Part shown: in pieces, positions 1-8,174 of the stretch
Numbering within the stretch: position 1 is the stretch's first letter
Layout of the letters: the number at the start of each line of letters is the position of its first letter
Assembly: GCF_003113895.1 (NCBI RefSeq)
Contig: NZ_BDUD01000002.1
Location: 742,782 to 806,781 of the forward strand
Direction of reading: 5' to 3'
Source of the DNA: Nostoc commune NIES-4072
Lineage (GTDB): Bacteria; Cyanobacteriota; Cyanobacteriia; Cyanobacteriales; Nostocaceae
DNA: 64,000 nucleotides
Program-made: the position numbers and the translations under genes
Notes under the pieces: model-generated
Database searches by the model: none
What the model was told of the DNA's origin: nothing
What the model saw: the letters and a program-made list of their open reading frames with translations, nothing else

Positions 1-121
1 TAGATCAGTTCGTGGAAGGCGTTTTAGTAGCAATCGTACAGAAACTTACGCTAAGGTTGAAAGCCTTACCGGATAAAGGTTATCAGCACCAAGGTTTTAG
101 GTGTAGTGCATTTCATCTGTA
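1..121. other. Left-edge sequence, no gene recognised
   Basis: The 121 bases before the IS1 element hold one open frame running into the element (plus strand, from base 3), but its translation matches nothing I recognise. It does not encode the missing N-terminus of the ParE toxin whose tail lies on the other side of the IS, so DNA was probably lost here or the insertion was followed by a rearrangement. Confidence 0.4.
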
Positions 122-907
122 GGCGTTGCATAAATGCGGGATGAATCAGTTAAACACGGGTATTTCCCTATACTTTAAATAGTGAAGTAATAAGCGAATT
201 GAGTGTTTAAGCATATCTACTGATTTGGAATAACATAATGTTTTGCGATAGCGAAGCGGTAGCGACGTTAGGAGCGTCTGTAAGCGTGCTAAGTAATGAC
301 GTAAACGGGTATTTTCTCCTTCAACTCTAGTCATATAGGTTTTGCTCACAATATGGTCTCCTGAATCAATAAAACTGGGATAAACTTTCCATCCATCTGT
401 GACATAAAAATAGCACTGCCAACAGCAAACAATCTCCCACAGTGGTTGAAATGTTTCTGCACTATGATCTCCCAGAACCCAAGCTAAAACTCCTTCACGA
501 AAATGATTGACTGCTGTCCACAACCAAATTTTGTTTTTTTTTGACCCAACAAAAGTTTCTAGTTCATCTAACTCTCCAACTTCTGGAATTTCATCTTCTT
601 GTGGTGCATCTGGAAGTTGTTGACCAATTTGTTTAACCCAATAAATAATTGTTGTATGATGAACTCCTGTAGAACGCTCGATTGCCCGAAATCCCATACC
701 GTTAACATACAACTTTAAACATTCTTGTTTAACTTCATCAGAATATCCTTTTGGCGGATTATAGACATCGATGAATTGGCGATCGCAGTTTACACAAATG
801 TAATTTTGTTTACCTCGTCGCTTACCATTCTTCCTGACATCAGGATAATTACAGTATAAACATTGCATAGTACTTGTGCTGGATTCATCCCTCTATTATG
901 CAACGCC
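122..907 (-). mobile_element. IS1-family insertion sequence
   Basis: The element is bounded by imperfect terminal inverted repeats of about 25 bp: GGCGTTGCATAA on the left is matched by TTATGCAACGCC on the right, and the match continues inward through GGGATGAATC. It encloses one transposase gene on the minus strand. Its length of 786 bp fits the IS1 family. I see no target duplication: the left flank ends TCATCTGTA and the right begins GAAAAAAGT, so one flank has probably been rearranged since insertion. Confidence 0.85.
146..868 (-). CDS. IS1-family transposase (InsAB-type fusion)
   Basis: This is the 240-residue transposase that moves the surrounding IS1 element. A C-terminal DDE nuclease-like domain follows an N-terminal zinc-finger and HTH. 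The zinc finger is visible as CLYCNYP near residue 3 and CVNCDRQF near 25, and the HTH lies around residues 55-75 (GFRAIERSTGVHHTTI). InsA and InsB are one continuous frame here, as in many cyanobacterial IS1 copies. Near residues 193-205 the expected run ARLHRKTLCYSK is broken by about 11 extra residues, QTLLTSLPLRY. They are encoded by a short interspersed repeat (AGCGAAGCGGTAGCGACG) that sits in frame. This insertion lies in the catalytic region, so activity is doubtful. Confidence 0.85.
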   Translation of the reverse strand: MQCLYCNYPDVRKNGKRRGKQNYICVNCDRQFIDVYNPPKGYSDEVKQECLKLYVNGMGFRAIERSTGVHHTTIIYWVKQIGQQLPDAPQEDEIPEVGELDELETFVGSKKNKIWLWTAVNHFREGVLAWVLGDHSAETFQPLWEIVCCWQCYFYVTDGWKVYPSFIDSGDHIVSKTYMTRVEGENTRLRHYLARLQTLLTSLPLRYRKTLCYSKSVDMLKHSIRLLLHYLKYREIPVFN

Positions 908-1090
908 GAAAAAAGTAGGGAGTTAAGTCAATTTCCATTTATTGGTCAGAAAGTACCTGAGTTTGACGACCCTAATATTCGTCAGCTTATTCTTAAACCA
1001 TATCGTGTTGTCTACAGGGTTGAAGAGGAGAAAAAGCGGGTCAGTATCGCTAGATTTTGGCATTCGGCACAAGAGAATCTTGAGCTTTAG
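908..1090 (+). pseudogene. ParE/RelE-family toxin, C-terminal fragment
   Basis: The frame from the IS1 border to the stop encodes about 60 residues typical of the second half of a ParE plasmid-stabilisation toxin: PFIGQKVPEF, then RQLILKPYRVVYRV, then a final FWHSAQ. The N-terminal helices that normally precede this are absent, and the apparent start upstream lies inside the IS1 end, so it is not the native start. No antitoxin gene is left next to it. I read it as a toxin gene inactivated by IS1 insertion and later loss of the 5' part. Confidence 0.75.
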
Positions 1091-1189
1091 AAACACGCAA
1101 GTTCCGGTTAAAATAAACTTTCAAATCCTGGATTAGATCCCCACTTCTCACCAAATTCAGCCCGCTAAAATATTAACTTTTAGCGTCCT

Positions 1190-1710
1190 TTAGGAAACTA
1201 AATACTCTTTAATTTCAGGTTTTTGACGACGTAGAACAGTGATTGCTTGCTGTTGAATTTGACGAACTCGTTCTCTACTGACATTCAATTTCTCTCCAAT
1301 TTGAGCTAAAGTTAGTTCTTCATCGTTCTCTAACCCAAAACGCAAAATTAATACTTCACGTTGCGTCGGTTTAAGTGATTCTAATAAACTATTTATGTCT
1401 TGGCGTAAAAGTTCTTTGGTGATATGTTCGTCTGGAGATATGCCCTCATCTGGTAAAAGTTGGCTAAGTTCTGTGTCTTGGTTATCTCCAATCTTTACAT
1501 CTAGAGAAATTGGCTGCTTTGAACTGCTGAGAAAATCCCTAATCTGACTTGGTTGTAAGTCTAAAGTTTCAGCAATTTCTACAACACTGGCTGAACGACC
1601 CAGTGTCTGAAATAATTCTCGCTGTACCTTCTTAATTTTGTTCAATTGTTCGGTGATATGAATTGGCAAGCGTACAGTACGGGATTTCTCTGCTATTGCC
1701 CGTGTGATTG
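1190..1710 (-). pseudogene. RNA polymerase sigma-70 factor (group 2 type), C-terminal fragment
   Basis: Read in frame from the IS border, the fragment begins SITRAIAEKSRTVRLPIHI, which is the end of region 2.4 and region 3.0 of cyanobacterial SigA/SigB-type factors. It continues through region 3 (about residues 20-70) and a complete region 4 HTH with RVRQIQQQAI. Regions 1 and 2, needed for core binding and -10 recognition, are gone. The break coincides exactly with the end of the ISH3-like element, so the IS has cut the gene; the N-terminal part is not on the other side of the IS. A plasmid-borne alternative sigma factor is a common cyanobacterial cargo. Confidence 0.85.
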
Positions 1711-1712
1711 AC

Positions 1713-3441
1713 TGTCAGTAGACCGAAAAGTTTTGCAATCATTCTGAGGAACAGACTAAAAATCAGATTTTTGTTTAATTAGCTGTATTCTTGAATACAG
1801 TTATTTTGTTTTTTGGAAAAAATAAATTGATAAGAAAAGGTAATAGATAAACTCCAAACCTTTGAGCTAGGGACAACCGTGTATTACTTGGTCAAAGGGC
1901 TTTATTTGACTATGATTTAATTCGCTCCCCGTCAGTAACCGATGAAACTTGGGTTTTTAGAGCAAATTGTGAGGGATAATCCTAAACCATGTATTACACG
2001 GAAGGGAGAACCAAACCAGAGCTTACAACAAGCTGATCGTTAAACACCGCTTCATTCTTGCGATCGCCTCAGAGTCAAGCTAGTAAGAAATCAAAGTAAA
2101 AGTGTATAAATTTTTGTAAGGTAAGTAAAAAGGATATTGACGCAGGAGAATTAAGTAAGCGTGAGTACGGCAAATTCCCCAATCTTAACTGATAGTGAAA
2201 CGTTAAAAGAAGTAGTTAACTGTCTCACAGAAAATATTCCCATAAAAACCCAAGGTAAGTGTGAGCAACAGACAATTTTTGAAATATTAATTCGCGCTGC
2301 CACACAGAAAGATAGTATAGAGAATACTAGTAAAGTCTTAACAAATGTGCCTACAAGCAAAAATGTTTATTACCATTTAGGAAAATATTCAGATCTGAAC
2401 TCATTGGAGTCAGATTTAAATGCAGCACTTCAAAGCCGGATACCAGATGTAATTCTAAAAGGGAAACATAAAATTGCTATCGACTTTAACTTAATTCCTT
2501 ATTATGGTGAACCATCACCATCAGAGTCACCATATATTTATAGAAGTCAAGCTAAAAGTGGTACTTGTTCATTTTATGCTTACGCAACTTTATATGTAAT
2601 TAAGAAAAATCAACGAGTAACTCTTGCCATTAAAGCTGTTCGACAGCAAGATACTTTAGTTGCAGTTATCACATACCTTTTAGCATTAATCAAGCCTAAC
2701 ACATTCAAAATTGAGCGATTACTTTTAGACAGAGAGTTCTTCTGCGTGCCAGTAATTCGGTGGTTGCAAGCTTTGGATATCCCTTTTGAAATGCCAGCTA
2801 TTATCCGAGGTAAACATGGAGGAACTAGACAATTAATTAGAGGTCGGCGTAGTTACAAAACAACTTATACTCTCAATAGCGATAAATATGGTTCAGTCAC
2901 CTTTCAGGTTTGGATAGTTTGTACGTATAAAAAAGGAAAAAGACGAGCACATGGACGAGAGTTTTTTGTTTATGCTGTCTATAACATTAAGTTGTCATTA
3001 TATTCAATACATGATGACTATCGTCTACGTTTCGGAATTGAAAGCAGCTATCGAATGAAAAATCAATGCCGCATCAAAACAACTATTAAAAATCCAACTA
3101 TCAGGTTTCTATTTATAGCTTTGGCATTTTTAATTATTAATATTTGGATTTCTCTCTTATGGCATCATCTTAGTGCGTTAATAAAAAGTAGTAAAAAGGC
3201 TTTTTCTCATCTATTTACTCTCAAACAAATGTTGGAATTTTTACGTCAAACTATAGACCGCAACTATGGAGTAGCGCACGAAGTTTATCTGACGTAGGAC
3301 TAGTAATGGTTGATTCTGGAGGCTGATTCATAAGTTTCCTTTATAAATCATCAAAAACGATCAACTGTTGTGAATTCAAGGGAAAACTGTATCACAGGTT
3401 ACTATTTATTGACGCTTGCCAAACTTTTCGGTCTACTGACA
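1713..3441 (+). mobile_element. ISH3-like insertion sequence
   Basis: The ends are inverted repeats: TGTCAGTAGACCGAAAAG on the left, and CTTTTCGGTCTACTGACA on the right, extended inward by a near match TTTGCAA. They enclose one plus-strand transposase of 378 residues. The length of 1.73 kb is larger than needed because about 450 bp of apparently non-coding sequence precede the gene. The immediate flanks (ATTGAC on the left, TTCGC on the right) show no target duplication, and they belong to two unrelated genes: a sigma factor and a hypothetical/integrase fusion. The element therefore marks a rearrangement joint. The family is assigned from the protein, with moderate certainty. Confidence 0.75.
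2161..3297 (+). CDS. DDE transposase, ISH3-like
   Basis: The 378-residue protein resembles DDE transposases of the ISH3 group found in archaea and cyanobacteria. The first acidic residue lies in KIAIDFNLIPYYG (about residue 103), the second in RLLLDREFFC (about 195), and the Glu box in RFGIESSYRMK (about 295). A hydrophobic stretch follows near residues 315-340. The start is GTG with a clear GGAG ribosome-binding site about 8 bases upstream (CAGGAGAATTAAG). It is full length and undamaged as far as I can see, so the element may still be mobile. Confidence 0.75.
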   Translation: MSTANSPILTDSETLKEVVNCLTENIPIKTQGKCEQQTIFEILIRAATQKDSIENTSKVLTNVPTSKNVYYHLGKYSDLNSLESDLNAALQSRIPDVILKGKHKIAIDFNLIPYYGEPSPSESPYIYRSQAKSGTCSFYAYATLYVIKKNQRVTLAIKAVRQQDTLVAVITYLLALIKPNTFKIERLLLDREFFCVPVIRWLQALDIPFEMPAIIRGKHGGTRQLIRGRRSYKTTYTLNSDKYGSVTFQVWIVCTYKKGKRRAHGREFFVYAVYNIKLSLYSIHDDYRLRFGIESSYRMKNQCRIKTTIKNPTIRFLFIALAFLIINIWISLLWHHLSALIKSSKKAFSHLFTLKQMLEFLRQTIDRNYGVAHEVYLT

Positions 3442-3830
3442 TTCGCATACATTACAAAGATGACACGCTGCCAGTGCAGGAACAACTTGCAACAGCCCCC
3501 ACGACTGAAAACCTAATCATGGCGCATATCTTCAACGAGTGCCAGAATTACGGGTTTGAAATTCTCGATGATGGCATTTACAACGACAACGGCGTGAAAC
3601 TGGGACAAGTCGGATGCACTAACGGTAACTGGTGGGTAATCCTGGGTTCTTATGGTCAGCAACAGTATTCCAACTCTGTGTTTGATGCAGTGCGATCGCT
3701 GTCGATGGTGGATGTGTCTTGTGATGATAAATCCATTTTTGATGAATATTTTTTAGACCAACCCTTAGAACAGCTAACTGGCAATAAATTACAACGGCTG
3801 CTGGAAAAAGCGGAGTTAGTCACAGCTGGG
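3442..3830 (+). pseudogene. Unknown protein fragment, N-terminus cut by IS and C-terminus fused
   Basis: An open frame runs straight out of the ISH3-like element (IRIHYKDDTLPVQEQLATAP) and continues for about 130 residues. It contains two motifs suggesting a small cyanobacterial plasmid protein: GVKLGQVGCTNGNWWV, and a C-terminal PLEQLTGNKLQRLLEKAEL. I do not recognise a functional family. The 5' end was removed by the IS. The last residues after ELVTAG come from the integrase sequence read in the wrong frame, so the 3' end is also not native. Confidence 0.5.
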
Positions 3831-3832
3831 GG

Positions 3833-4195
3833 CGCACTCGTAGAGTTCACGTCCCCCAGTCGCTATGGCTGGAGTTAATGGCACTGCGCGGCGAAGCGTT
3901 GAAGGATGCGCCTGTGTTTGCCAGTGCTACGGGTAGACCCTTGGCCCCTTCTCACATTGACCGAGTCGTGAAAAGGGCGGCGGCAGCAGCAGAATTAGAG
4001 AATGCGATGAATGTTTCAGCGCATTGGTTTAGGCACAGTCACGCTACTCACGCTTTGGATGAAGGTGTTCCGGTGCATTTGGTTCAGGCTACTTTGGGGC
4101 ATACAAGTTTGGATACCACGAGTAAATATCTGCACGTAAGCCCTGATAGGAGTTCTGGGGAGGTTTTAGTTAAGCGATGGTCTGAACCTTTTTAA
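3833..4195 (+). pseudogene. Tyrosine recombinase (XerC/D-type integrase), C-terminal fragment
   Basis: Read from about 3833 the frame gives RTRRVHVPQSLWLELMALRG and then the C-terminal catalytic half of a phage-type integrase. HWFRHSHATH supplies the HxxR pair, LGHTSLDTT the second histidine, and KYLHV the nucleophilic tyrosine. The DNA-binding core and the segment with the first catalytic arginine are missing. The apparent ATG at 3878 is an internal methionine. The joint with the preceding unknown protein fragment at about 3825-3835 has no IS end in it, so a deletion created this chimera. Confidence 0.8.
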
Positions 4196-4199
4196 ATTT

Positions 4200-4511
4200 T
4201 CAGCTTTGAATTGGTTGCACACTCAGGCGATAGCCGAGATGATGCAGAATAAGGCTGATGGTTCGCAGTTCGGGGTTGCCTTCTGGCGACAAGACTCGGT
4301 AAAGATTCTGGCGGTTCAAACCCGTTTTTTCCGCAAGGCTCGTCATCCCCGAACGTGCTTCCACTACGTTCCGTAGTGCTTCCAGAAAAAAACCCAGATC
4401 GCCATCCTGCTCGTACTCTTCAAGGGCAACGTCCAGGTAAGCCTTTGCCATTTCCGGGTTCAACAGCTGCTCGAACACAACCTCGTCATGGTTTCTCAGT
4501 TTCTTGCTCAT
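4200..4511 (-). CDS. HigA-like addiction-module antitoxin
   Basis: The 103-residue protein matches the putative addiction-module antidote family. An N-terminal segment (PEMAKAYLDVALEEYEQDGD, about residues 18-38) precedes a Cro/C1-type HTH (SGMTSLAEKTGLNRQNLYRVLS, about 54-75) and a short tail. It would bind and neutralise the toxin encoded just upstream and repress the shared promoter. The gene overlaps the toxin gene by 26 bp, so the pair is translationally coupled, toxin first. This order is typical of HigBA-type pairs. Both genes look complete. Confidence 0.85.
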   Translation of the reverse strand: MSKKLRNHDEVVFEQLLNPEMAKAYLDVALEEYEQDGDLGFFLEALRNVVEARSGMTSLAEKTGLNRQNLYRVLSPEGNPELRTISLILHHLGYRLSVQPIQS

Positions 4512-4848
4512 CCTGTTCCTCCTGATAAGCCTGCCAATATTCTTTAGCTTTTTCTATGTCCCTCTCCTGGCTGTTCTTGTCGCCACCACACAGGAGAATC
4601 ACCAGATCGTTCGCGGATTCACCAAAGTAAACGCGGTAGCCACTGCCAAAGAAAAACCTCATTTCTTGCACGCCATCTCCAACCGGCTTGCAATCCCCGT
4701 AATTGCCCTGCTTGAGTCGCTCTATCCGTCGGATTATCCTGGAACGGATCACATAGTCCTTCAAGTTTTCCAGCCATTCGGTGTACGGCTCCTTGCCGTT
4801 TTCTGTAGCATAGACTAGCAGTGTTTTTTGACGAACGATATCAGCCAT
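4486..4848 (-). CDS. HigB/RelE-like addiction-module toxin
   Basis: The 120-residue protein matches the phage-derived Gp49/HigB-like killer-protein family of the RelE/ParE fold. The signature is EPYTEWLENLKDYVIRSRI near residues 20-38, then RIERLKQGNYGDCKPVG, then the core strands EMRFFFGSGYRVYFG and a C-terminal LLCGGDKNSQ. Members cleave mRNA on the ribosome. The C-terminus carries an unusually acidic, Gln/Glu-rich tail (EEQDEQETE) created by the overlap with the antitoxin frame. It is the first gene of a two-gene operon with the antitoxin. Confidence 0.85.
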   Translation of the reverse strand: MADIVRQKTLLVYATENGKEPYTEWLENLKDYVIRSRIIRRIERLKQGNYGDCKPVGDGVQEMRFFFGSGYRVYFGESANDLVILLCGGDKNSQERDIEKAKEYWQAYQEEQDEQETEKP

Positions 4849-4967
4849 AGATTATAAATCGTAGCTTAAAAGCGACAAAGTTTCAAGAATGACGCTGCCC
4901 TGCCAGATTTGGGGAAGGTTGCTCTTTGGTATTGGGGGTCAAACCCTAGTAGCGGAAATCTCACCAA

Positions 4968-6008
4968 TTACTTTCTCCAAACTGTCGGTGAGATAATTTT
5001 GGCTGATTGATCATCTAAATAGAAATTGTAAACAGGTTCTCCTGATAATTCACAGCGAAGCGGCTCAAGAATTTTAGTGAACGGATTCCAAACTGCTGTT
5101 ACAGTCCGTTTTACTTTCTTTCGTTGCAACTCACACTGAATATGTACCGTAGGGAGATGGATAATCATTGCACTGTGCAACCAAGCTTCTACACTCATTG
5201 CATAACGCTCTTGGATATCTAACAATTTTCTCTCTAATTCTCTATTAGTAGCTTCAATTCGTGCTAATTCTTTATCTAGTTCATCACCAATCAATTTTTT
5301 TAACTCAATCTTGTTGCGAATCGAGTCGCTAATCGTGTTGTAATAATCCTTGAGTCTTTCTTCATCCCTAGCTCTAGCTCTTGTTAATTTAGCCTGCCAA
5401 TTATCTAGAGATTTTCCAATTAATATTGCACTTTGATGTTCGATTAACCTCAACAAATCTTCAATTGGCATCGCCAATGGTGTCTCTTGATGCTCCACAG
5501 TCATTAGGTCAGACTCCCAAAACAAAGCATCCCCAATTTCTACTGGTGTTACTCCGGTTATTTCATTGATAATGAACGAAACTAAACCAATCCTTTTTTC
5601 TGAAGCATTCGCTGTGTAAGCCACATTACACAAGATGTAACGAGTAATTTCTGGTTTAGCATCTAAAAAACGAATTAAGCCATTTTGAGGTGCGAGTCTC
5701 TCCAATAAAATTTTCTCAAAGCCTGTGTTTTTCAGATGTCCATCGATTTTAACACCCAACGCACTAATAAGTCCTTTAACAGCTAATAGTTCAGATAGCT
5801 TATTTAATACTTCTGAATGATAGGTGACAAAAACACTTTGGGGTACATCAGCAATAGTAGTAAAAGTAACTTCTTCTGGGAGCGAAAGCAGCGATGCTAT
5901 ATTTTCTGTTAACAACACATTTAAAATGTGTTCACCAGCAGGTTCTGCTATCCCATCATGCAGAGAAACAATTTTTTCTAAAGTAGCAATAATTGGGTCT
6001 GATAACAT
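4968..6008 (-). CDS. Unknown protein encoded downstream of SNF2 helicase
   Basis: This 346-residue soluble protein has no family I can name. An N-terminal half of mixed helices is followed by a long charged helical segment, likely coiled coil, around residues 200-270 (rich in ARDEERLKDYY, KKLIGDELDKELARIEA and ELERKLLDIQ). A C-terminal beta-rich part ends in PVYNFYLDDQ. It starts 19 bp after the stop of the SNF2-type helicase fragment on the same strand, so the two were an operon, and it is probably the helicase's obligate partner. With the helicase truncated, the pair is likely non-functional. Confidence 0.65.
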   Translation of the reverse strand: MLSDPIIATLEKIVSLHDGIAEPAGEHILNVLLTENIASLLSLPEEVTFTTIADVPQSVFVTYHSEVLNKLSELLAVKGLISALGVKIDGHLKNTGFEKILLERLAPQNGLIRFLDAKPEITRYILCNVAYTANASEKRIGLVSFIINEITGVTPVEIGDALFWESDLMTVEHQETPLAMPIEDLLRLIEHQSAILIGKSLDNWQAKLTRARARDEERLKDYYNTISDSIRNKIELKKLIGDELDKELARIEATNRELERKLLDIQERYAMSVEAWLHSAMIIHLPTVHIQCELQRKKVKRTVTAVWNPFTKILEPLRCELSGEPVYNFYLDDQSAKIISPTVWRK

Positions 6009-6027
6009 ATTTATTCAAATCAATCTC

Positions 6028-6726
6028 TCAAGCTTCAAAATCTTCGCCAAAAATCTGTTCATCCAGTTCTTGAATTTGCTGATACTGGTTTTTGGCTTTC
6101 AACAAATTATCTGCCAATTGCTCGAAGGCTGTATCTAATTCGGGCTTGACTTGATGCTTGAGCCAGATATCCATAACAATTTCACTAAAGTCAAATTCAT
6201 CATCCACGTTCCCCAAAATTGTTTCAATCTCTCCGACCACTAGTTCAAACATATTAATTTTGTCATGCAAGATCCGCAGAATATACTCTTCGATACTGCC
6301 CTTGAGACAAAAGTTAAAAATAAAAACATCCTGGGTTTGTCCAATGCGGTGGATACGACCAATGCGCTGTTCTATTTTCATTGGGTTCCAGGGGAGGTCA
6401 TAATTAACGATCGCGTTCGCAAACTGGATGTTACGTCCCTCTCCGCCTGTTTCAGATGCCAGCAGTACAGAAACAGTATCTCGAAATGCGGCTATAGCCT
6501 CATCTTTCTGTTTAAGGGACATCCCACCAGTAAATTCTGCAAAGGGGATATTTGCTGCAAGGAGAGTTTGGGCCAAATAAGTGCTAGTTGCTTTATGGGT
6601 TGTGAAGACCAAGGTTTTCTGGGAAGATTTTGAGAGCATTTCTACCAATACTTTTGCTTTCTCGACCTGCTTCACCTGGGCTGCTCGTCTTGCTAAAGAC
6701 TTCAGTTCAGAGTCAGGTAGGCGTTT
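6028..6726 (-). pseudogene. SNF2-type helicase, C-terminal half
   Basis: The frame is open from the MITE border and encodes RecA domain 2 of an SNF2 helicase. Motif IV-like KTLVFTTHKATSTYLAQ is followed by motif V SETGGEGRNIQFANAIVNYD and motif VI PWNPMKIEQRIGRIHRIGQ. A C-terminal tail with an acidic end follows. RecA domain 1 with Walker A and DEAH is absent, because a 149-bp MITE starts immediately upstream. The apparent GTG start at 6675 is internal. The intact protein would have been an ATP-dependent DNA translocase working with the gene just downstream, probably in defence, but that role is inference. Confidence 0.85.
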
Positions 6727-6728
6727 GG

Positions 6729-6877
6729 GGGAGCAACGCGATTTTGTGAGGTGCTAAAATCTGGGACGTATATAGCTTGTTTCAGGATGCGATCGCAACT
6801 AAAAAACCAGATTTTGTTGAGAATATAGGGGTGTAATTGAGAACTAAACCCCGATCTCACTTTTTCGCGTTGCTCCC
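6729..6877 (+). repeat. 149-bp MITE, copy 1
   Basis: First of four nearly identical 149-bp elements in this window. The ends are inverted repeats GGGAGCAACGCGA and TCGCGTTGCTCCC, and the interior contains a HIP1 octamer and no coding capacity. This copy truncates the SNF2 helicase gene. No target duplication is visible at its borders (GCGTTTGG on the left, GATTAAAT on the right). Confidence 0.9.
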
Positions 6878-6879
6878 GA

Positions 6880-7139
6880 TTAAATGAGCGTGCAATGTCG
6901 ATAGGCTATGCTCTAAGTCTTGGATTTGGCAAAGCACTGTCAGAAATCTTCAGCAATGGAAAAGTACTCAAAAGAGCCTATGAGTTTTTGGCAACCCAAA
7001 AGTGGAATTTTCCAGTGTGATTGAGCCGCACTGTCAAATGACGGCGGAGATTGTTGCAGAAAGCGATGTAATGCTGTGCGTCGGAGACACAACTTTTCTT
7101 GATTATGGCAGTATTAAGGCTAAAAAAGAAGGTTACGGC
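6880..7139 (+). pseudogene. IS4/Tn5-like transposase, N-terminal fragment between two MITEs
   Basis: The segment between the inverted MITEs encodes pieces of the N-terminal half of an IS4-type transposase in two frames. The first is NERAMSIGYALSLGFGKALS, up to NFPV and a stop. Then, shifted, comes SVIEPHCQMTAEIVAESDVM, followed by LCVGDTTFLDYGSIKAKKEG. The second stretch contains the first catalytic aspartate region (GDTTFLDY). It is frameshifted, truncated at both sides, and cannot work. Confidence 0.7.
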
Positions 7140-7288
7140 GGGAGCAACGCGAAAAAGTGAGATCGGGGTTTAGTTCTCAATTACACCCCTATATTCTCAA
7201 CAAAATCTGGTTTTTTAGTTGCGATCGCATCCTGAAACAAGCTATATACGTCCCAGATTTTAGCACCTCACAAAATCGCGTTGCTCCC
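7140..7288 (-). repeat. 149-bp MITE, copy 2 (inverted relative to the other three)
   Basis: This is the exact reverse complement of the element at 6729, with the same ends and interior. Together with copy 1 it brackets a 262-bp transposase fragment, giving a composite-transposon-like arrangement. Flanks GTTACGGC and GGAGTAAA show no duplication. Confidence 0.9.
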
Positions 7289-7464
7289 GGAGTAAAGTTG
7301 ATGCAGTAACAGAAGCACTGAGTAAAGGCATAGATGTAAAAGCTAATTGGTCAAAAAGGTTTTTTAGCCAAAATCCTATTTACAAAGAATTGGTTGTGCC
7401 AATTCATATAATGCCTTATGAGGAAGATAGGTTAGGTTTACAACACATTGCTGAACATATTTAA
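7289..7464 (+). pseudogene. Unknown C-terminal protein fragment
   Basis: Directly after MITE copy 2 a plus-strand frame encodes about 57 residues (KVDAVTEALSKGIDVKANWS, followed by a tail ending GLQHIAEHI) and stops. It has codon use like a real gene but no start, and I do not recognise it. It is best seen as the 3' end of a gene cut by the MITE pair. Confidence 0.35.
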
Positions 7465-7763
7465 GATTTTTAATAAAACAAAGTAAAAGTAAGTAACGGG
7501 TAAGAAACAGCAAAAGTAATCTACTGTAAACGCCCTATTGATAAAGGTAAGGGACAGCCAATGCTGGGCATGGGAGGATTTTCTTATAAAGTTTTGTAAA
7601 GAATTGGCTGGCACTGCATAAAACTTGTGAGCCGTAACGACAAGTATATGGTTACTAACTTGATGCAAACTAATTGTGGTTTGGGCAATATTTTGTTTGG
7701 TTAGACGACAAATTCTCACAACAGAACAGTGATAACACTATTAGAAAAACTAGGAGTATTTTC

Positions 7764-8174
7764 GTGAAAAACTTTTTGGGTTTGCTTATTGTTAGTTCCG
7801 GTTTGCTTTTGGGTTCTTTTGTTCCCATGCAAGAATCTGCAATCGCTCAACCAGCCTGCCCCAACATTAGCGGTAGGTGGGCAAGATTATTTGATGATGT
7901 TATTTGGAATTTTTCCCAGAGTGGCTGTAATTTACAGGGCACATTTTCAAACTATGCCACTTCTCATACAATCAGTGGTGTGTTCTATGATGATCGCACT
8001 GCTGACCTTATTATAAATCGTACCAATCTTTCAACTAATTGTCAGACAGAAATGTATGCTACACTTACCCGTCTTAGTTTGACAAATCGTATCAGAGTCA
8101 ACATATATGCAACAGACGGTAAATGCGAACTGCCTGCGAATTATAATGAAGACTATGGTTATAAATCACTTTGA
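7764..8174 (+). CDS. Small secreted protein of unknown function
   Basis: The 136-residue product begins with a typical signal peptide: a Lys-containing start, a hydrophobic core FLGLLIVSSGLLLGSFV, and a probable cleavage site after SAIAQP. The mature part is about 105 residues, with four or five cysteines (ACPNISGRW, SGCNLQG, STNCQTEM, DGKCELP) that could form disulfides in the periplasm, and a beta-rich pattern. I chose the GTG at 7764 because it follows a TAGGAG ribosome-binding site by 7 bases and puts the signal peptide at the N-terminus; the longer frame from 7674 would bury it. No function is known to me. Confidence 0.65.
   Translation: MKNFLGLLIVSSGLLLGSFVPMQESAIAQPACPNISGRWARLFDDVIWNFSQSGCNLQGTFSNYATSHTISGVFYDDRTADLIINRTNLSTNCQTEMYATLTRLSLTNRIRVNIYATDGKCELPANYNEDYGYKSL

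Noticed and set aside
863..907. Start of the ParE toxin at 863
   Set aside because: These codons are inside the IS1 end; the native toxin sequence begins only after base 907.
7438..7719. Minus-strand frame of 93 codons
   Set aside because: It overlaps a gene tail on the other strand and the leader of the secreted protein, has poor composition and no ribosome-binding site.
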